Shown: positions 34,886 to 47,319 of the stretch, in pieces
Position numbering within the stretch: position 1 is the first letter of the stretch
Layout: the number at the start of each line of letters is the position of its first letter
Source of the DNA: Typha latifolia
Taxonomy: Eukaryota; Streptophyta; Magnoliopsida; Poales; Typhaceae
DNA: 64,000 nucleotides
NCBI GenBank assembly: GCA_019914945.1
Contig: CM034102.1
Span: 10,653,501 to 10,717,500 of the forward strand
Direction of reading: 5' to 3'
Made by a program: the position numbers and the translations under genes
The notes under the pieces: generated by a model
Database searches by the model: none
What the model was told of the DNA's origin: nothing
Seen by the model: the letters and a program-made list of their open reading frames with translations, nothing else

Positions 34886-35593
34886 ATTCCCTTAAGATCT
34901 GGATTTATTGCAGGAAGCAGTCCGCGCAATCGAGGGAAAATATTCTCCTATAGTCAGAAAATTATGAAGCCAAGTGGAATCGATTCGTAACTCCCTAATC
35001 TACATTTTTTATATTTATGGCCTTCGCAGATTCGAACTACAACTGGGACAAAAATATGATATATTGCAGATGATGGTGGTGGTGACGGGTTGAGTGGAAG
35101 TTAGGGTTATGGATGATAATAGAGATGTGGGTGGATGCGTTATGTTGTCTAAGGGATAAAGACGAAGAGGAATAAGTGGTCGAGATCCCAAAGAAGAGGG
35201 AGGACTCAACAGAGGAGGGAGATTTAGAAGTTAGGAGAGATCTTGCCAATGGTAGAGGTGATAGGTTGGTGAAGAGGGAGGAGGGAGATTATGTTAAAGA
35301 GAAGATAGAGAGCCAAGAAACTAATATTTCAATAACATAATGATTTTGGCTGCCATCCACACCTTTATAGATGCTAGCCAATAAGCCAAAATAACAATAA
35401 TTAACCCTAATTCTTGTGGACTCCCGTCGATCACTTTCGAACGCCCCCCGATCACGTTCGAACGCACAAAAGGCGTTCTCTATCGATGCGAACCTGATGC
35501 AAACGTTCGAATGCGCCCAACCGCGTTCGAACGCATATTTCGCATCCGAACGCGCATTTCGTATTTTCTATTTTTGTGAACCTGATGCAGGCA

Positions 35594-36317
35594 TGATGGG
35601 TTTTTGTGCCAAAAGGTCAGCTACGGAACAATTCTTTTAAGATCTAAATTTATAGTAGAAAGTAGTTCATGCAACCATGGGAAAATATTCGTCAGATATT
35701 CTCCTGTTGTCAGAAAATCACAAAACTAAGTGGATTAGATTTGTAACTCTTTTATCTACAACTTTCGTATTTACGCCCTTTGCATATTCGAACTACAACT
35801 AGGACAAAAATATGAAATAACGTGGGTGATGGTGGTGGTGAAGGGAGGAGTGGATGTTAGGGTTATGGATGGGTATAGAGATGAAGGTAGATGGTGGATG
35901 TGATTAAGGGATATAGACGAAGGAAACGAAGTGGTCGAGATCTCAAATAAGAGGGGTGACTCGACAGTCCAGGGAGATTAGAAGTTAGGAGAAACCTTGC
36001 CAATGGTAGAGGTGGAAGGATGGTGAAGAGGGAGGAGAGAGAGAGTCTAGAGAGAAGATAGGAGGCAAGAAATCAATAATCCAATAGCATAATGAATTTA
36101 GCTACCATCCACATATTTATAAAGGCTAGCCAATAAGTCCTAAAATAATAAGTAACCCTAATTCTAGAGGATTCCCGCCGATCGCGTTCGAACACACAAA
36201 AGATCTTTCTCGTATATGCGAACGCAATGCAGGCGTTCGAATGCGACCTACAGGAATTTTATTTTAATGAAAATAAACAACTAATGCAATAAGAAAAGAT
36301 TCTAACTAAGTGTCTCA
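35594..36317 (-). repeat. 3' LTR of gypsy element C
   Basis: Carries two TTCGAA palindromes, a CTCTAGAATTAGGGTTACTTA-like stretch (minus strand) and a TATA region. It is shorter than its partner mainly in the palindrome block. Confidence 0.85.
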
Positions 36318-36359
36318 GCCCATCACGCTTCCCCCACCTTTCCCTCAAGGTGAAAAGTC

Positions 36360-37085
36360 GGGGAAACGCTCTAAGATATCAGTCTCCAACTCCCATGTCG
36401 CCTCATCGGATGGCTTGCCAAATCACTCAACTAGAATCTCTATCTCTAATCTGGTACCATGTCGTCGTCGACGCCTAGCAAGTACACGAACTGGCTCTAC
36501 GATCTTTATCTCCTCCAATGGCTCCGGTAGAACTGATCCAACGACCTCAAGATCTCCAATCCGCTCACTCAGCAATGAAACATGGAAGACAGAATGCACT
36601 CTCGACCCCTCCGGCAGCTCCAAACGATATGCAATCAAACTAATATGCTCTAACACTCGAAACGGACCAAAGTAGCGATGAGCTAACTTTTGGTTATGCA
36701 TTGGACGTAAGGTCACCTGTCGATATAGCTGTACCCTCACAAACACCCAACTACCGATGTCAAACTCCTGCTCCCTGTGGCTATGATCATAAACTTGCTT
36801 TATGCAATTTTGAGCAAGTTTAAGATGAGCACGCAACCTCCTCAATTTGACGTCTCTATCCATCAACACTAAGTCCACCTCCGTCCGATCTACTGATGCC
36901 ACTGGATCATAAGCGCGTAATGTCGGTGCCGTGCGTCCATACACCATCTCAAATAGAGTCATGCCAATGCTGCTATGGTAGGCGGTGTTGTAAGACCACT
37001 TCGCCCATGATAAGAACTTCAACCATCGTCTCAATATCTCTCCAACAAAGCACCTCAAATACTGCTCAATGTCTCGATTGACCAC
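36360..37085 (-). pseudogene. Gypsy C integrase C-terminal half and chromodomain
   Basis: Contains WSYNTAYHSSIGMTLFEMVY, then MDRDVKLRRLRAHLKLAQN, DIGSWVFVRVQLYR, the GPFRVLE and LPEGSRVHSVFHVSLL segments, and EILVE. The chromodomain continues as FGKPSDEATWELETDIL, but the Trp codon between LVE and FGK is a stop (TGA). Confidence 0.85.
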
Positions 37086-37129
37086 CTCGGTTTGGCCGTC
37101 CGTCTATGGATGGTAGGTCGAACTAAAAT

Positions 37130-37702
37130 TCAATCGAGTCCTCTGTAATCTAAAAAACTCTGTCCAAAAGTCAGTAATACACGATCATGATCCAAAACAA
37201 TCGTGCGTGGCATTCCATGTAACCGAGTAACATCTCTATCAAAAATTTCAGCTACCGACTTGGCTAAAAATATATGTGATAATGCTGAAAAGTGCGCATA
37301 CTTGCTCAATCTATCAATCACCACAAAGATAACGGAATAACCACGTACCTGCAAAAGACCCTCTATGAAATCCATAGAAATGTCTTCCCAAACACGGTCT
37401 GGTATAGGTAAAGGCTGAAGTAATCCGGCCGGTTTCAATGTGGTTGCCTTAGCCCTTTGACAGACTTCGCAAACACGAACAAAACTCCTCACATCTCACC
37501 TCAATCCTGGCCATGTGCAACTCTGAGATATCCTCCTATAAGTCCTCAAGACACCCTCATGACCAGCCTCTAGAGTTTGGTGAAAGTGCTCGAACAGTTT
37601 TTGTTGCAATCCATCATTTGCGGGCACCCGAATGCATCCGCGGTCCAGCAGCAAACCGCTTCGGTTTTCCAACTTTGGATGGCTCTCCGGATCATCCATC
37701 AC
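37130..37702 (-). pseudogene. Gypsy C integrase zinc finger and core
   Basis: An HHCC-type finger (H...H from FHQTLEAGHEG; C...C in CEVCQRAK) is followed by PIPDRVWEDISMDFIEGLL and FVVIDRLSKYAHF with the catalytic Asp residues. A frameshift near 37495 separates finger and core, and another near 37130 breaks the core before its last part. Confidence 0.85.
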
Positions 37703-38148
37703 CTCCTACAACAATCTCAAAATATCTAGGTCATATGTACATGCATACCTCAGCTCATCAAGGAGGGGAAGGTAGGAGAAGAGTAGGCTGCAAGCTCGGC
37801 AGTATCAAGTTGGCGCGATAGTGCATCCGCTGCTCAATTTTTCGTTCCCTTCTTGTATTGGATTTCATAATCATACCCCAATAATTTTGTGACCCATCTC
37901 TAGTGTGCTGGAGTGTGTATGCGTTGTCCCATAAAGTATGGAAGTATGGAAGGCTCCTTTGATTGGTTCAAATAATGAATCGTCTGCCGAAAAAATAAGG
38001 CCTCCACTTTGTCACCGCATGCAGAATTGCCAACATCTCTCTCTCATAAGTCGATAATTGCTAAGATTTTTGTGGCAAAGCCTTACTAAGAAAGGCTATG
38101 GGACGTCCTTCTTGCATTTGTACAGCTCCTATGCCAACACCCGACGCA

Positions 38149-38901
38149 TCACATTCCACAATGAACTCTTTGGTGAAGTCCGGTAGCGCTAGAACAGGTG
38201 CCGTCGTCATTGCTGTTTTTTAGTTTTTCAAATGCTATAGTGGCTTCATCTGTCCATCTAAAAGAGTCCTTCTTCAACAAAGAAGTGAGAGGAGCAGCGA
38301 TCTTCCCATATCCGGCAATGAAACGACGATAATATCCGGTCAACCCCAAAAATCCTCTCAATCCGATGGTAGTAGTAGGAATAGGCCAAGCGGTCATGCA
38401 TGCAACCTTTTGAGGATCCGCCGCTACACCATCCGCTGAAATGATGTGGCCAAAATACTCCACTTGTGGTACACCTCATAGGCACTTGGACTTTTTGATC
38501 TTCAATTGATTTTGCTTCAACAAATTCAGCATGTCCTCCAAATGTCGTCAATGCTCCAATTCAGTCCTGCTATACACCAAAACATCGTCAAAAAATACCA
38601 AGACATACTTTCGCAATAGAGGCTGAAATATATCATTCATGTGGCCTTGAAAGGTATCTAGAGCATTAGTGAGACCAAAAGGCATCACCCGGAACTCGTA
38701 ATGCCCGTCCGGAGTTTAAAATGCAGTTTTGTGCACATCCATCGAGTGAACTCTAATTTGATGATATCCAACTCTCAAGTCAAGCTTGTTGAATATAGTC
38801 GCCCTTGCAAGCTCGTCTAGTAACTTCTCTATAACCGGAATAGGATACCGGTCCTTAACGGTAATAGCATTTAGTGCCCGATAGTCGACACAAAAATGCA
38901 A
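38149..38901 (-). pseudogene. Gypsy C reverse transcriptase
   Basis: [33 protein letters not shown], a [10 protein letters not shown] catalytic box (near 38585) and [16 protein letters not shown] are all present. Then [20 protein letters not shown] leads into the RNase H region. Stops and frameshifts occur near 38715 and 38465. Confidence 0.85.
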
Positions 38902-39346
38902 TGTCCCGTCCTTTTTTTACACCAATAACACGGGGGATGAGTATGAGCTATGACTTGATTGTATGAGGCCTTGCTCCAACATCTCAGCTACTATCTTAGA
39001 AATAATTTCTTTTTGCACATGTGGATACTAATATGGCCTCATGTTTGCTGGTGCAGCCCCGGGTACAATCTCTATGTGATGGTCCGCCGCTCTCCTCGGT
39101 GGCAACTTCTATGGCTCATCAAACAGTCCAAAAAAGTTATCTAATAAATTAGACAATTCAATGGTAGTACCTGAACTCGTTTGAGGCTCATCTCTTGCTG
39201 GTACTAACTAAAGAAGATAGGCCAAATCATATGCACAAGGCACCACCACCATAGGCTGCATCGCCGGAATCGGCGAAGACCGAACCACCCCATCAAGCCG
39301 TATATCTTTGTTTCCTTATTTAAATTTCATCCACATGCTATGAAAA

Positions 39347-39895
39347 TCAAATGTGACGGGTCCCAAACTTTGTAACCACTGAGTGCCAAGGACAATGTCT
39401 CGCTCCTCGCAACGCCAACGGATACAAGTCCATAATGATGTCGTGTCCTTTAACCCGTATACCGACCCGGCGACACAAGCTCTCCACCTTAAGCTTCGTG
39501 CCGTCTCCAATAGCAACATCAAATCCTGTGGTCGGTTCGGCATCCAAACACAATCTCCTCACTAATCTCTCGTCTAGAAAGTTGTGTGTAGTCCCTAAAT
39601 TGATGAGGATGTACACACAATGCTTTCTAACGAGTCTGTCTACCCGTAACGTCCTCGGCGTGGAAGTACCCGAATATGCATGTATCAATATTTTAGCTTG
39701 GATAACTTCCTCCGCACCCACCTCAACGGCCTCCTCATGGACCTCTTCTGAACACTCCCCATCATCAACAACCTTATCATCCTTCTCAAGACCGTCGATG
39801 AGCATCACACTCCCGATCAGTTTAGAACACTGATGACCGGGGGTGAAACGCTGATCACATTGAAAGCAAAGGCCTTTTGTTCTTTGCTCCTCCAC
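39347..39895 (-). pseudogene. Gypsy C zinc knuckle and protease
   Basis: CFQCDQRFTPGHQC (zinc knuckle) near 39840-39880. The protease reads ILINLGTTHNFLDERLVRRL: the catalytic Asp of the usual D-S-G triad is Asn here, so this copy should lack protease activity. Confidence 0.8.
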
Positions 39896-41180
39896 TTGGG
39901 CAGGTGTGAGAGTTCGAACCGGGGGGGGGGTCTTATGACTCTAACATCAGAAGAAGGTCTCAAAGGTGGTCGTGGTCTAGTACTCGTAGCCGCTATTTTT
40001 GAACCCGCAGAATTTCCAGCCGGCATTCTAGGTGCAAACCGCCCATCTCGGTTGCCCCAATTGGTTTTCGTTGTCATCTTTAGAGCCTTATGCTTTTGCT
40101 CCATACTCACGGCCTTCTCAAAGGCCTTCTCAAGAGTAGTAGGACAAAGAGCACGAACATCCGCTTGTACTCATCTCGCAGCCCTGAAATAAATGTACTC
40201 ATCAATATCGGTTCGGGCCAAGGTGGCTCACAATGACTACTAACTCTTTCAAACTCAGCGTGGTACTCCAATACGGTCGTCCTCTGAACCATTTTGCTTA
40301 ATGTGGCAGCAAAATCTTCATATGCCGCTGTCCCAAATTTGCGTGTAATCTTCCTACAAAAATTAGCCCATTTAGAAAATCCTCCACCATGAATAATCGA
40401 TCTATACCAATGCAATATCATTCCTTGGAGGTGAAAGCTTGCCATCTGGACCTTTGCATCTTCCGTTGTACCTTGACAATCAAAATATTATTCAACTTGA
40501 AACACCCAATCCGTTAGATCACCGCCTTGGAATTTTGGAAAATCCAAGCGTGCGGCTCTCCTCTGAATAGCATTGTTGGGTTCATTAAAGATCCTTGGTT
40601 CAGGTCTAAACCTTTGTGCATGTTGATCACCTTCTCTAAATCCTCGAGCACATCCATCACCATCTCCAAAGAGATCAATCTCATCCTCAAAGTGCCAATC
40701 CTCCTCATCGACGAAGCGCACCGGTGCCGCACGCCTCTCGGGTTCCACCACCGCCGGTCTTGGATTTTGTAACGGAGTTGGGGGATGATGTGTAGGCATA
40801 GGTAAGAGGGGATCATTGATACTCACATGACACACCTGGACCTGTGGGGTATCGGTTCGATGAGGTCCCACCGCTGGTCCTTCTTGAAGCTCCGATCGTC
40901 ATTGAGGAGATGACGAACCCAATCGGTTCATGACATATTCCTTAAAATCATTGTGATCCTTTTGAATTGTGTCAACTCTATGTAGCAATGTTTGGAACAT
41001 GCTCATCAGTTCATTCACCAAGCCCATATTCACACCTATGGACATTGGTTGACTCGGTCCTACTGTGGTCACTCTAAAGAAATTGGCCTCACAGTTAGGG
41101 TTATTGTGGATTGAGTCTTCCCTTGTCAGTGTGCTTTCCACAGGACTCCTTGTTGATGTCATCTTCCTTGTTTCAACCAT
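39896..41180 (-). pseudogene. Gypsy C gag
   Basis: Starts MVETRKM at 41180 and is cut into at least three pieces by a stop near 40900, one near 40490 and a frameshift near 40110. Segments match gag of copies A and B (e.g. ARLDFPKFQGGDLTDWVFQ, FEDFAATLSKM-type). Confidence 0.8.
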
Positions 41181-41218
41181 TAATGTAGGTCTGAGGTTCG
41201 CCTACTTTGATATCAAAT

Positions 41219-42028
41219 TGATGGGTTCTTGTACCAAAAGGTCGGCTACGGAATAATTTCTTTAAGATCTGAATTTATAGTAGAAAGTAGTCTATGCAAC
41301 TGTGGGAAATATTCGTCATATATTCTCCTATAGTCATAAAATTATGAAACTAAGTGGATTAGATTTATAACTCCCTGATCTACAACTTTTATATTTACGT
41401 CCTTCACAGATTCGAACTGCAACTAGGACGAAAACATGGAATAATGTGGGTGATGGTAGTGGTGACGGGAGGAGTGGATGTTAGGGTTATGGATGGGTAT
41501 GGAGATGAAAGTGGATGATGGATGTAATTAAGGGATATAGACGAAGGGAATGAAGTGGTCGAGATCCCAAAGAAGAGGGGTGGCTCGATAGTTGAGGGAG
41601 ATTGGAAGTTAGGAGAAACCTTGCCAACAGTAGAGGTGGAAGGATAGTGAAGAGGGAGAAGGGAGAGAGTCTAAAGAGAAGATAGGAGGCAAGAAATCAA
41701 TAAACCAATAGCATAATGAATTTGGCTGCCATCCACATATTTATAGAGGCTAGCCAACAAATTCTAAAACAATAAGTAACCCTAATTCTAGAGGATTCCC
41801 ACCGATCGCGTTTGAACGCCCCCGATCGCGTTCGAACGCACAAAAGACGTTAGCCCGACCACGTTCGAACACGCATTATGCGTTCTCTGTATTTGCGAAC
41901 CTAGTGCAGGCGATCGCAAGGGCGTTCGAATGCGACCCCACCTGCGTTCGAACGCGACCTACAGGAAATTTATTTTAATAAAAATAAACAACTAATGCAA
42001 TAAGAAAAGATCCTAACTAAGTGTATCA
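41219..42028 (-). repeat. 5' LTR of gypsy element C
   Basis: Has four TTCGAA sites near 41828-41950, twice the number in its 3' partner, which fits gain or loss of palindrome units after insertion. Confidence 0.85.
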
Positions 42029-42151
42029 AGGCGTTCACAAAAGCGTTCGAACGTGACCCCTTCCGCATTCGAACGCGACCTACAGGAAATTTATTTTAAT
42101 GAAAACAAATAACTAATACAATAAGAGAAAAGACTCTAACTAAGTGTATCA
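42029..42151 (-). repeat. Displaced outer end of the LTR of gypsy element A
   Basis: A second LTR outer end (two TTCGAA motifs, GAAATTTATTTTAATGAAAA, then GTGTATCA) directly abuts the end of element C. With 34744-35593 it forms one complete LTR once element C is removed. Confidence 0.8.
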
Positions 42152-42465
42152 GTAAATCGTAACCCTAAAAGCCTTTCGATCTTCTCAACCCTAGCCACCA
42201 TCTCCCTCCAGCAACCACCCTACCTTACGACCGTCCACCATTATCCTTGGTCATTTGCCACCCTCTGTCAACTGCCGCAATGCCGGATATTTACCGTTCT
42301 ACTTTATTCTGATCTTGCTCTATTATTTTATTTATATATTTTTATCTACATCTCCAATTTACGTGAATCTAAAATTATTCGCACCCTAATTTCCAAGGCT
42401 ACCACCATCTAAATTTTCAAAATTTTTCTTACGTCCAGATTAGTTCAGATCTGGTGCGTAACAAT
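42152..42465. other. Spacer between gypsy and copia elements
   Basis: Starts with pyrimidine-rich sequence (e.g. CTCAACCCTAGCCACCATC) that looks like leader or LTR DNA. No coding signal. Confidence 0.35.
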
Positions 42466-43460
42466 TATAAGGAGGTCAAATGCATCTATTATAAGATGAT
42501 TAATGACATTGTGATCATATGTTTATATGTGGATGATATGCTCATTTTTAGCAAGAGCGATTTATGTATTAAAATAACTAATTTGTTTTTTCATCTCATT
42601 TTTATATGAAAGATTTGTGTATTATAAATATTATTCTTAGTATCAAAATACACCAAGATGAAAACTCTTTTGCATTGCCACAAAATCATTATATTGAAAT
42701 ATTCTTAGGAAATTTTCTTATTTGTTTGATAAAGTTCCGATAGTTCGTTATAATTCAAGCTTAAAGTTTGATATGGATAAAAATTAATGTGTTCACAACT
42801 TAAGTACTCAGGGTTATTGGAAGTTTGATATATGCAATGTATTGCACAAGTTCAAACATTGCTTTTGTCATAGACAAATTGGGTAGATATACTAGTTATC
42901 TTAATTTTAAATATTGAAAAGTAATATCCATTATAGTAGGATATTTGGAAGGAACTAAATTATTTGTATTATACTAGGAAGAAATTCATCTATTATTGAA
43001 GGATATAATAATGCAAACTATAACTATGAAGATGATGGCCATGGTTTTAAATCTACTAGTGGGTAGATTTCACTCTTGATGGTAGTACTATTTATTTGAA
43101 ATCTAAGAAAAATACTTGTATAACTCATTCTACCATAGAGTTTGAGTAAGTGGCTTTAAGAATTGCAGGCAAAGAGGCTAAATATTAAGAGACTTTTGGA
43201 TCGACTTACCTATATGGCCTAATTATATACCTCCTATTTTAATTCATTGTAATAGTCAATCCACTTTATCATAAATATATAGTAAATCATATAATTGAAA
43301 GTTAAGATATATATATCTTAGACATAATTGTGTGAGGCAATTATTAGAAGATAAAGTAATTACCGTGCATTATATTCGATCGTGCACAAATTTAGAGGAT
43401 CCTTTAATGAAATGCCTTAACAAAGACCTAATTAGAAAATCATCTCAAGAGAAAGATCTA
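42466..43460 (+). pseudogene. copia reverse transcriptase / RNase H 3' remnant
   Basis: CLYVDDMLIFSKSD (catalytic box at about 42520-42560) begins the recognisable part. SGLLEV, then a GSTIYLKSKKNTCITHSTIE RNase H stretch (43080-43140), RHNCVRQLLEDKVITVHYIR (43325-43380) and SCTNLEDPLMKCL complete the end of pol. Many stops occur. The element is truncated on its 5' side at about 42466. Confidence 0.8.
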
Positions 43461-44011
43461 AGACCAGTTAATTAATATCATCAAAGGATGACAACTCTAC
43501 CTAAACCAAGTATTTTCATACTCTAGATTCAAAGTTAAAAACAATTTTGGACGGTGATAATGTAACACGCTATTTTAACCTATTTAGAAATTATTTGGTA
43601 AGTGTTATGTTCATGTAATGAATAAGTGAGATTGAGTTAAATTCATAGTGAGTTCATATAATAGGTGTATTTAATTTATAGGAGCAACTAAAAGAACTTT
43701 ATCTATATGAGTGCGAAATCAGGCATATTCTATCGGAGTTTAGTCAATTTCTACCATACTCATGAAGTCAGAATTAGCAAATTGCTATTAATGCGCATCT
43801 AGGAGGAACCATGTGATTTAGATTACAATACCTGTAAATTCTCTAGTTTTGTCATAAATTTTATTAAATCAACGTCTTTATGTCTATTTAACGTCCCAAT
43901 AAATACTTGAAGATGTAAAAATCTAATTTATATAGTATTTTCACTTATTTATCAATATCTTTATGTAGTAGCAAGTATATTTTTGAAATCAATGTTAACT
44001 TTATTTTAAAA

Positions 44012-44460
44012 TAAATGGGGGATTGTTAGGAATATTAATTTACATGATGTTATTTTAAAATAAATAAATAGATCTGTGAATTGATGTTTAGATAAAGCTT
44101 CTCTTAGTTTTATGATTATAACTACTCTAATTAATTATTTTATTTAATTAGCACCCTTTTTTTTATTATATCTTTTGGTCTTTTAATTTTCCAAACTTGT
44201 TTTAGTTATTTAACTACCTAGCACATCTTAGTTAGTGCCTTTTTATTTTCTATAAATTGAAGATGATGCTATTATTTTGAGATATAAAAAACCTTGGTGT
44301 TTATTATTATAATTAACTTTTCTTTGGATCAAGGTTTAATTTTACGATTTTCATCTTTATTCATGATAGTTTTATTTTCTAAGAATATATTGGCTTTGTT
44401 GTTTGTAATGCATCCGGTGAATGACAAATTTACTCGAGATAAATTCACCCTCTTCATCAT
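44012..44460 (+). mobile_element. Polypurine tract and 3' LTR of the copia remnant
   Basis: AAATGGGGGAT (44011-44022) is a polypurine tract, and TGTTAGGAATATTAA at 44024 is the LTR start. The LTR contains a CTATAAATTGAAGATG region near 44250. The right end is uncertain, at about 44400-44460. The corresponding 5' LTR is not in the window. Confidence 0.6.
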
Positions 44461-45100
44461 TTCTAGAGGCTAGCCATTTTCTTTTCACACAGTTATATAA
44501 ATAGTTTGACAACATTCTAGATTTATACCAGGTCATGAGCAATTTATTATTACTTCCAAGTTAAAAGTGTATGGATAAGTTATCTCTAAGCTTATCTCAA
44601 AGAATGACATATATTTTTGGAATTACTAATCTCAATTTTCAACTGTACTCTTCGGTTTATAAACGACTGTTGATGGGATAACTAAACTAAATAAAATGAT
44701 ATAACTATCCTTGAAAAAAAAAACTAACAGCATTTGTCATCTGAAATTTGAATTATATATTTAAAATAATTATTTTTTTATTTAGATAATTATTTTAACA
44801 AATATTAATTATCAAAATCAATTCTGTTTGAGTAATTAGAATTAAAACTAAAAATAACAGAAAACATAATACTTGACAACAAAAGGTAATAATAAAGATA
44901 AATGATCCAATAAAAAATATTAATTTCTCTCTTCTAATTTAAGTTGAGACTAAATAATACCTTTTTCTTTTCATAGACTGCCTCTTTTATTTTTCATATC
45001 ATATTTAGGGTAAAATAATTATAGAATATCTCTAGTCTACACATGATGGTTACAGAGAGACTATTTGAAAATGGACGATAGTTCAAAGGGTGTAAATATG
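44461..45100. other. AT-rich intergenic DNA
   Basis: No gene or clear repeat recognised. Confidence 0.4.
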
Positions 45101-45149
45101 GACTAATCCAAAGAAATTGGATCTTATTCTCTCTAAGTAGAGGGCTGCT

Positions 45150-45900
45150 GTCCACCCCTACATTTTAGTCCTTGTCCTTCCCACTTCATGGATGAGAATT
45201 TTCCACTGAGGGCCCCCATCTCCTTTCACCTCTGCTTTGCCGCGTACCATGACAGCCAATGCCACCTCCCTGATTCCCTCGCCAATGACTCCCGTGGTGA
45301 GTTTCCCTTTCCTTTTTCTTCTTTTCCATGGTCAGAGCCTCGACGTGAGGGTGGTCGTGGTCGTTCTGTTGCCAATTATGTGAGGACTTTCTTTGCCGGC
45401 CCACGGTGATTGGACCGACGATCTTCGGGGTCGACGAGCGTCCCGGGGTGATGGCCTATGACAGGGACCCCTTCGCCATCTCTGACGAGACTCGTGGCCC
45501 CGATAGCGGGTGCCCTGCTAAGTGTCCGTTGGACAACCCGAGATCTCGCCGTGGGCGAGCCATGGGAACCCATACCGCGTCTCTCTTGTTCTCCACCGCA
45601 CCCGCTTGGCACTTCGCCGTGGCGATTAAATATTCCCCGGTGCCAAGGCCATCTCGGCCCCACCCTTCTTCCTTCTCGCTATGCCATTCGTCGGCCAGTG
45701 CTCGTCGGAGCTCGTCTTGGCCGAGGCAAATTCGAGGTGATCACCTTGTTGCTCCCCTTTTCCGCTGCGACATCCAGCGATGTTTGGTCATCGGCGTCAT
45801 TCCCGTTTCCCTCAATGTTTGGTTTCTAATCTACCTCTCTGTAGGTTCTTCCCTTAGCCTTCTCGGCTAGCAACTAAAACTTACAACTTGCTATACTGCC
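45150..45900. other. Unexplained GC-rich island
   Basis: Distinctly GC- and CpG-rich compared with both sides. Open frames exist on both strands (e.g. + 45406-45870 and - 45376-45663), none with a domain I recognise. It could be a decayed gene, a first exon/promoter, or transposon DNA. Confidence 0.35.
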
Positions 45901-46205
45901 CAAGTGTCCTGGACTCGTTGCTCTACGAACTGTGCGACAGAGATTAATGGCTGTCAACACAATCTATCAATTTTACCTACCTCTGATTTGTAGGATGCTA
46001 TCTCGTGGGGATTCAACTCTAATAGAATGCGTATCACCAACTCGTTATATAAAACTATCATTAATGGTAGTTGCAGATATCCGGCTTCTATTTAGATATC
46101 CCTTCTTCGAAAGTTAGAAATTTTCTTTAGCTTCCCATTTCTATCAAGCTTCACATTAAAGCTCTTCTCTCGCGAAGAGTACTTTGTATTGATTTTCTCG
46201 TGGGC

Positions 46206-47310
46206 AAGGGTGTAAACAAGCAGAGCCTGAGCGAACCGGCTCAGGCTCAGGCTCATGCTCGGCTCGAAATGAATTTCGAGCCTTAGAATTAGGCTCAAGC
46301 TCGGCTTAGCTCAAGTCGAACCGGGCCCGAGCCAAGCTAGACCGAGTCCGAGCCGAGCTCGAGCCTAAAATAAGCCTATTATCAAGTCTAATTCAAGCCG
46401 AGCTGGACCGAGCCAGATCAAGCCCAAGCCGAGCACCGCGATAGCTTAAGGAAGATGAGGTGGCCGACATCTCGAGGAGGAGATGAGGAGGCGGAGCTTG
46501 GCGAAGGAGGACGAGCTCACAAGCACCAGTGTCTAATGCATCCACCTCTCCTTGAGGAGGATGAGCTCACGAGCTTGAGGAGGACGTCGGCAATGCATCT
46601 AGCAACCCCTCGTCCAGCTTCAACGGCAGCATCACCTCGCACCTCTCCTTCACCTTATTCCATAGTCGAATGCATCCACTTCTCCTTTGCCTCGTTCAGC
46701 GGCGGTGTCGCCTCTCCTAGCTTCTGGGCTAGAGCTATTCCGTTCGCAAGGCTACAGTATGTTCCATAGCAGAAGCACCTCTCCTTCACCTCGTTCCATA
46801 GAATTTGGGTTTCGGATGCTCGACAGCTAGTGCAACCCGCAACCCGAGGCCTAATCAAGTGCAATTTTGAGATAGTGACGTTTTACGCTTATTTGGATCA
46901 CATACCTCACTATCTGCCATGTGTTTTTTACCAATTTACCCTTAGAAGAACAATAGAGAACTAGAGATTAGACGGGCAATGGCAGCAAAGTACCGGCCGA
47001 CAAATTTTGGGCCCCACAACAAGCCCTCGTGGCACTTGCCCCCGGAATCTCCTAATGGTCTAATCCCAGCCGTTCATTTGTCTTGACCAATTAGGATTTA
47101 GGATTCGCAGCCAAGTAGCAATACCTATCGAGCTTATCAAGCCGAGCTTGAGCGAGCCGACTCCAGCTCAGGCTCGGCTCGATATTAATTTCGAGCCGGT
47201 TTCGACGGCTCAGGCTAGGCTCATTTCTAACTGAGTCGAGCCGAACTCGAGCTTCAGCTGAGCCGAGCTCGAGCTCGAGCTCGAGCTGCTCGTTTATTTT
47301 GACAGTCCTA
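46206..47310. mobile_element. hAT-like element rich in GGCTCGAGC, with target duplication
   Basis: Ends are AAGGGTGTAAACAAGC and, reverse-complemented, TAGGACTGTCAAAATAAACG. Flanks are CTCGTGGGC (46197-46205) and CTTGTGGGC (47311-47319), an 8-9 bp target duplication with one mismatch, as expected for hAT elements. Both subterminal regions are packed with GGCTCGAGC-type repeats. The centre (46440-47100) has no recognised transposase. Confidence 0.65.
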
Positions 47311-47319
47311 CTTGTGGGC

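Larger units (their letters stand above)
35594..42028 (-). mobile_element. Gypsy element C (chromovirus), complete but mutated
   Basis: The 5' LTR is 41219-42028 (810 bp) and the 3' LTR is 35594-36317 (724 bp), both with TG...CA-type ends on the minus strand (the 3' LTR starts TGAGACAC). The target duplication is AGGCA/AGGCG. The interior has gag (about 39900-41180), zinc knuckle and protease (39347-39895), RT (about 38500-39170), RNase H (38000-38463), integrase (36500-37702) and a chromodomain-like end (36360-36440). A purine tract (GGTGGGGGAAGCG on the minus strand) sits next to the 3' LTR. Frameshifts and stops interrupt gag and pol. Confidence 0.9.
32530..42151 (-). mobile_element. Gypsy element A, truncated and interrupted by element C
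   Basis: The internal part is 32530-34743: gag, zinc knuckle, protease and the start of RT, all minus strand. It breaks off after QKEV in RT. Its 5' LTR runs from about 34744 to 35593 and resumes at 42029-42151 (ending GTGTATCA). The gap is exactly the insertion of element C, with AGGCA at 35589-35593 and AGGCG at 42029-42033 as the target duplication. The 3' part of A, including most of pol and its 3' LTR, is missing on the left. Confidence 0.8.

Noticed and set aside
46455..46769. 104-codon frame in the hAT-like element
   Set aside because: Lies in a low-complexity centre and lacks any transposase motif.
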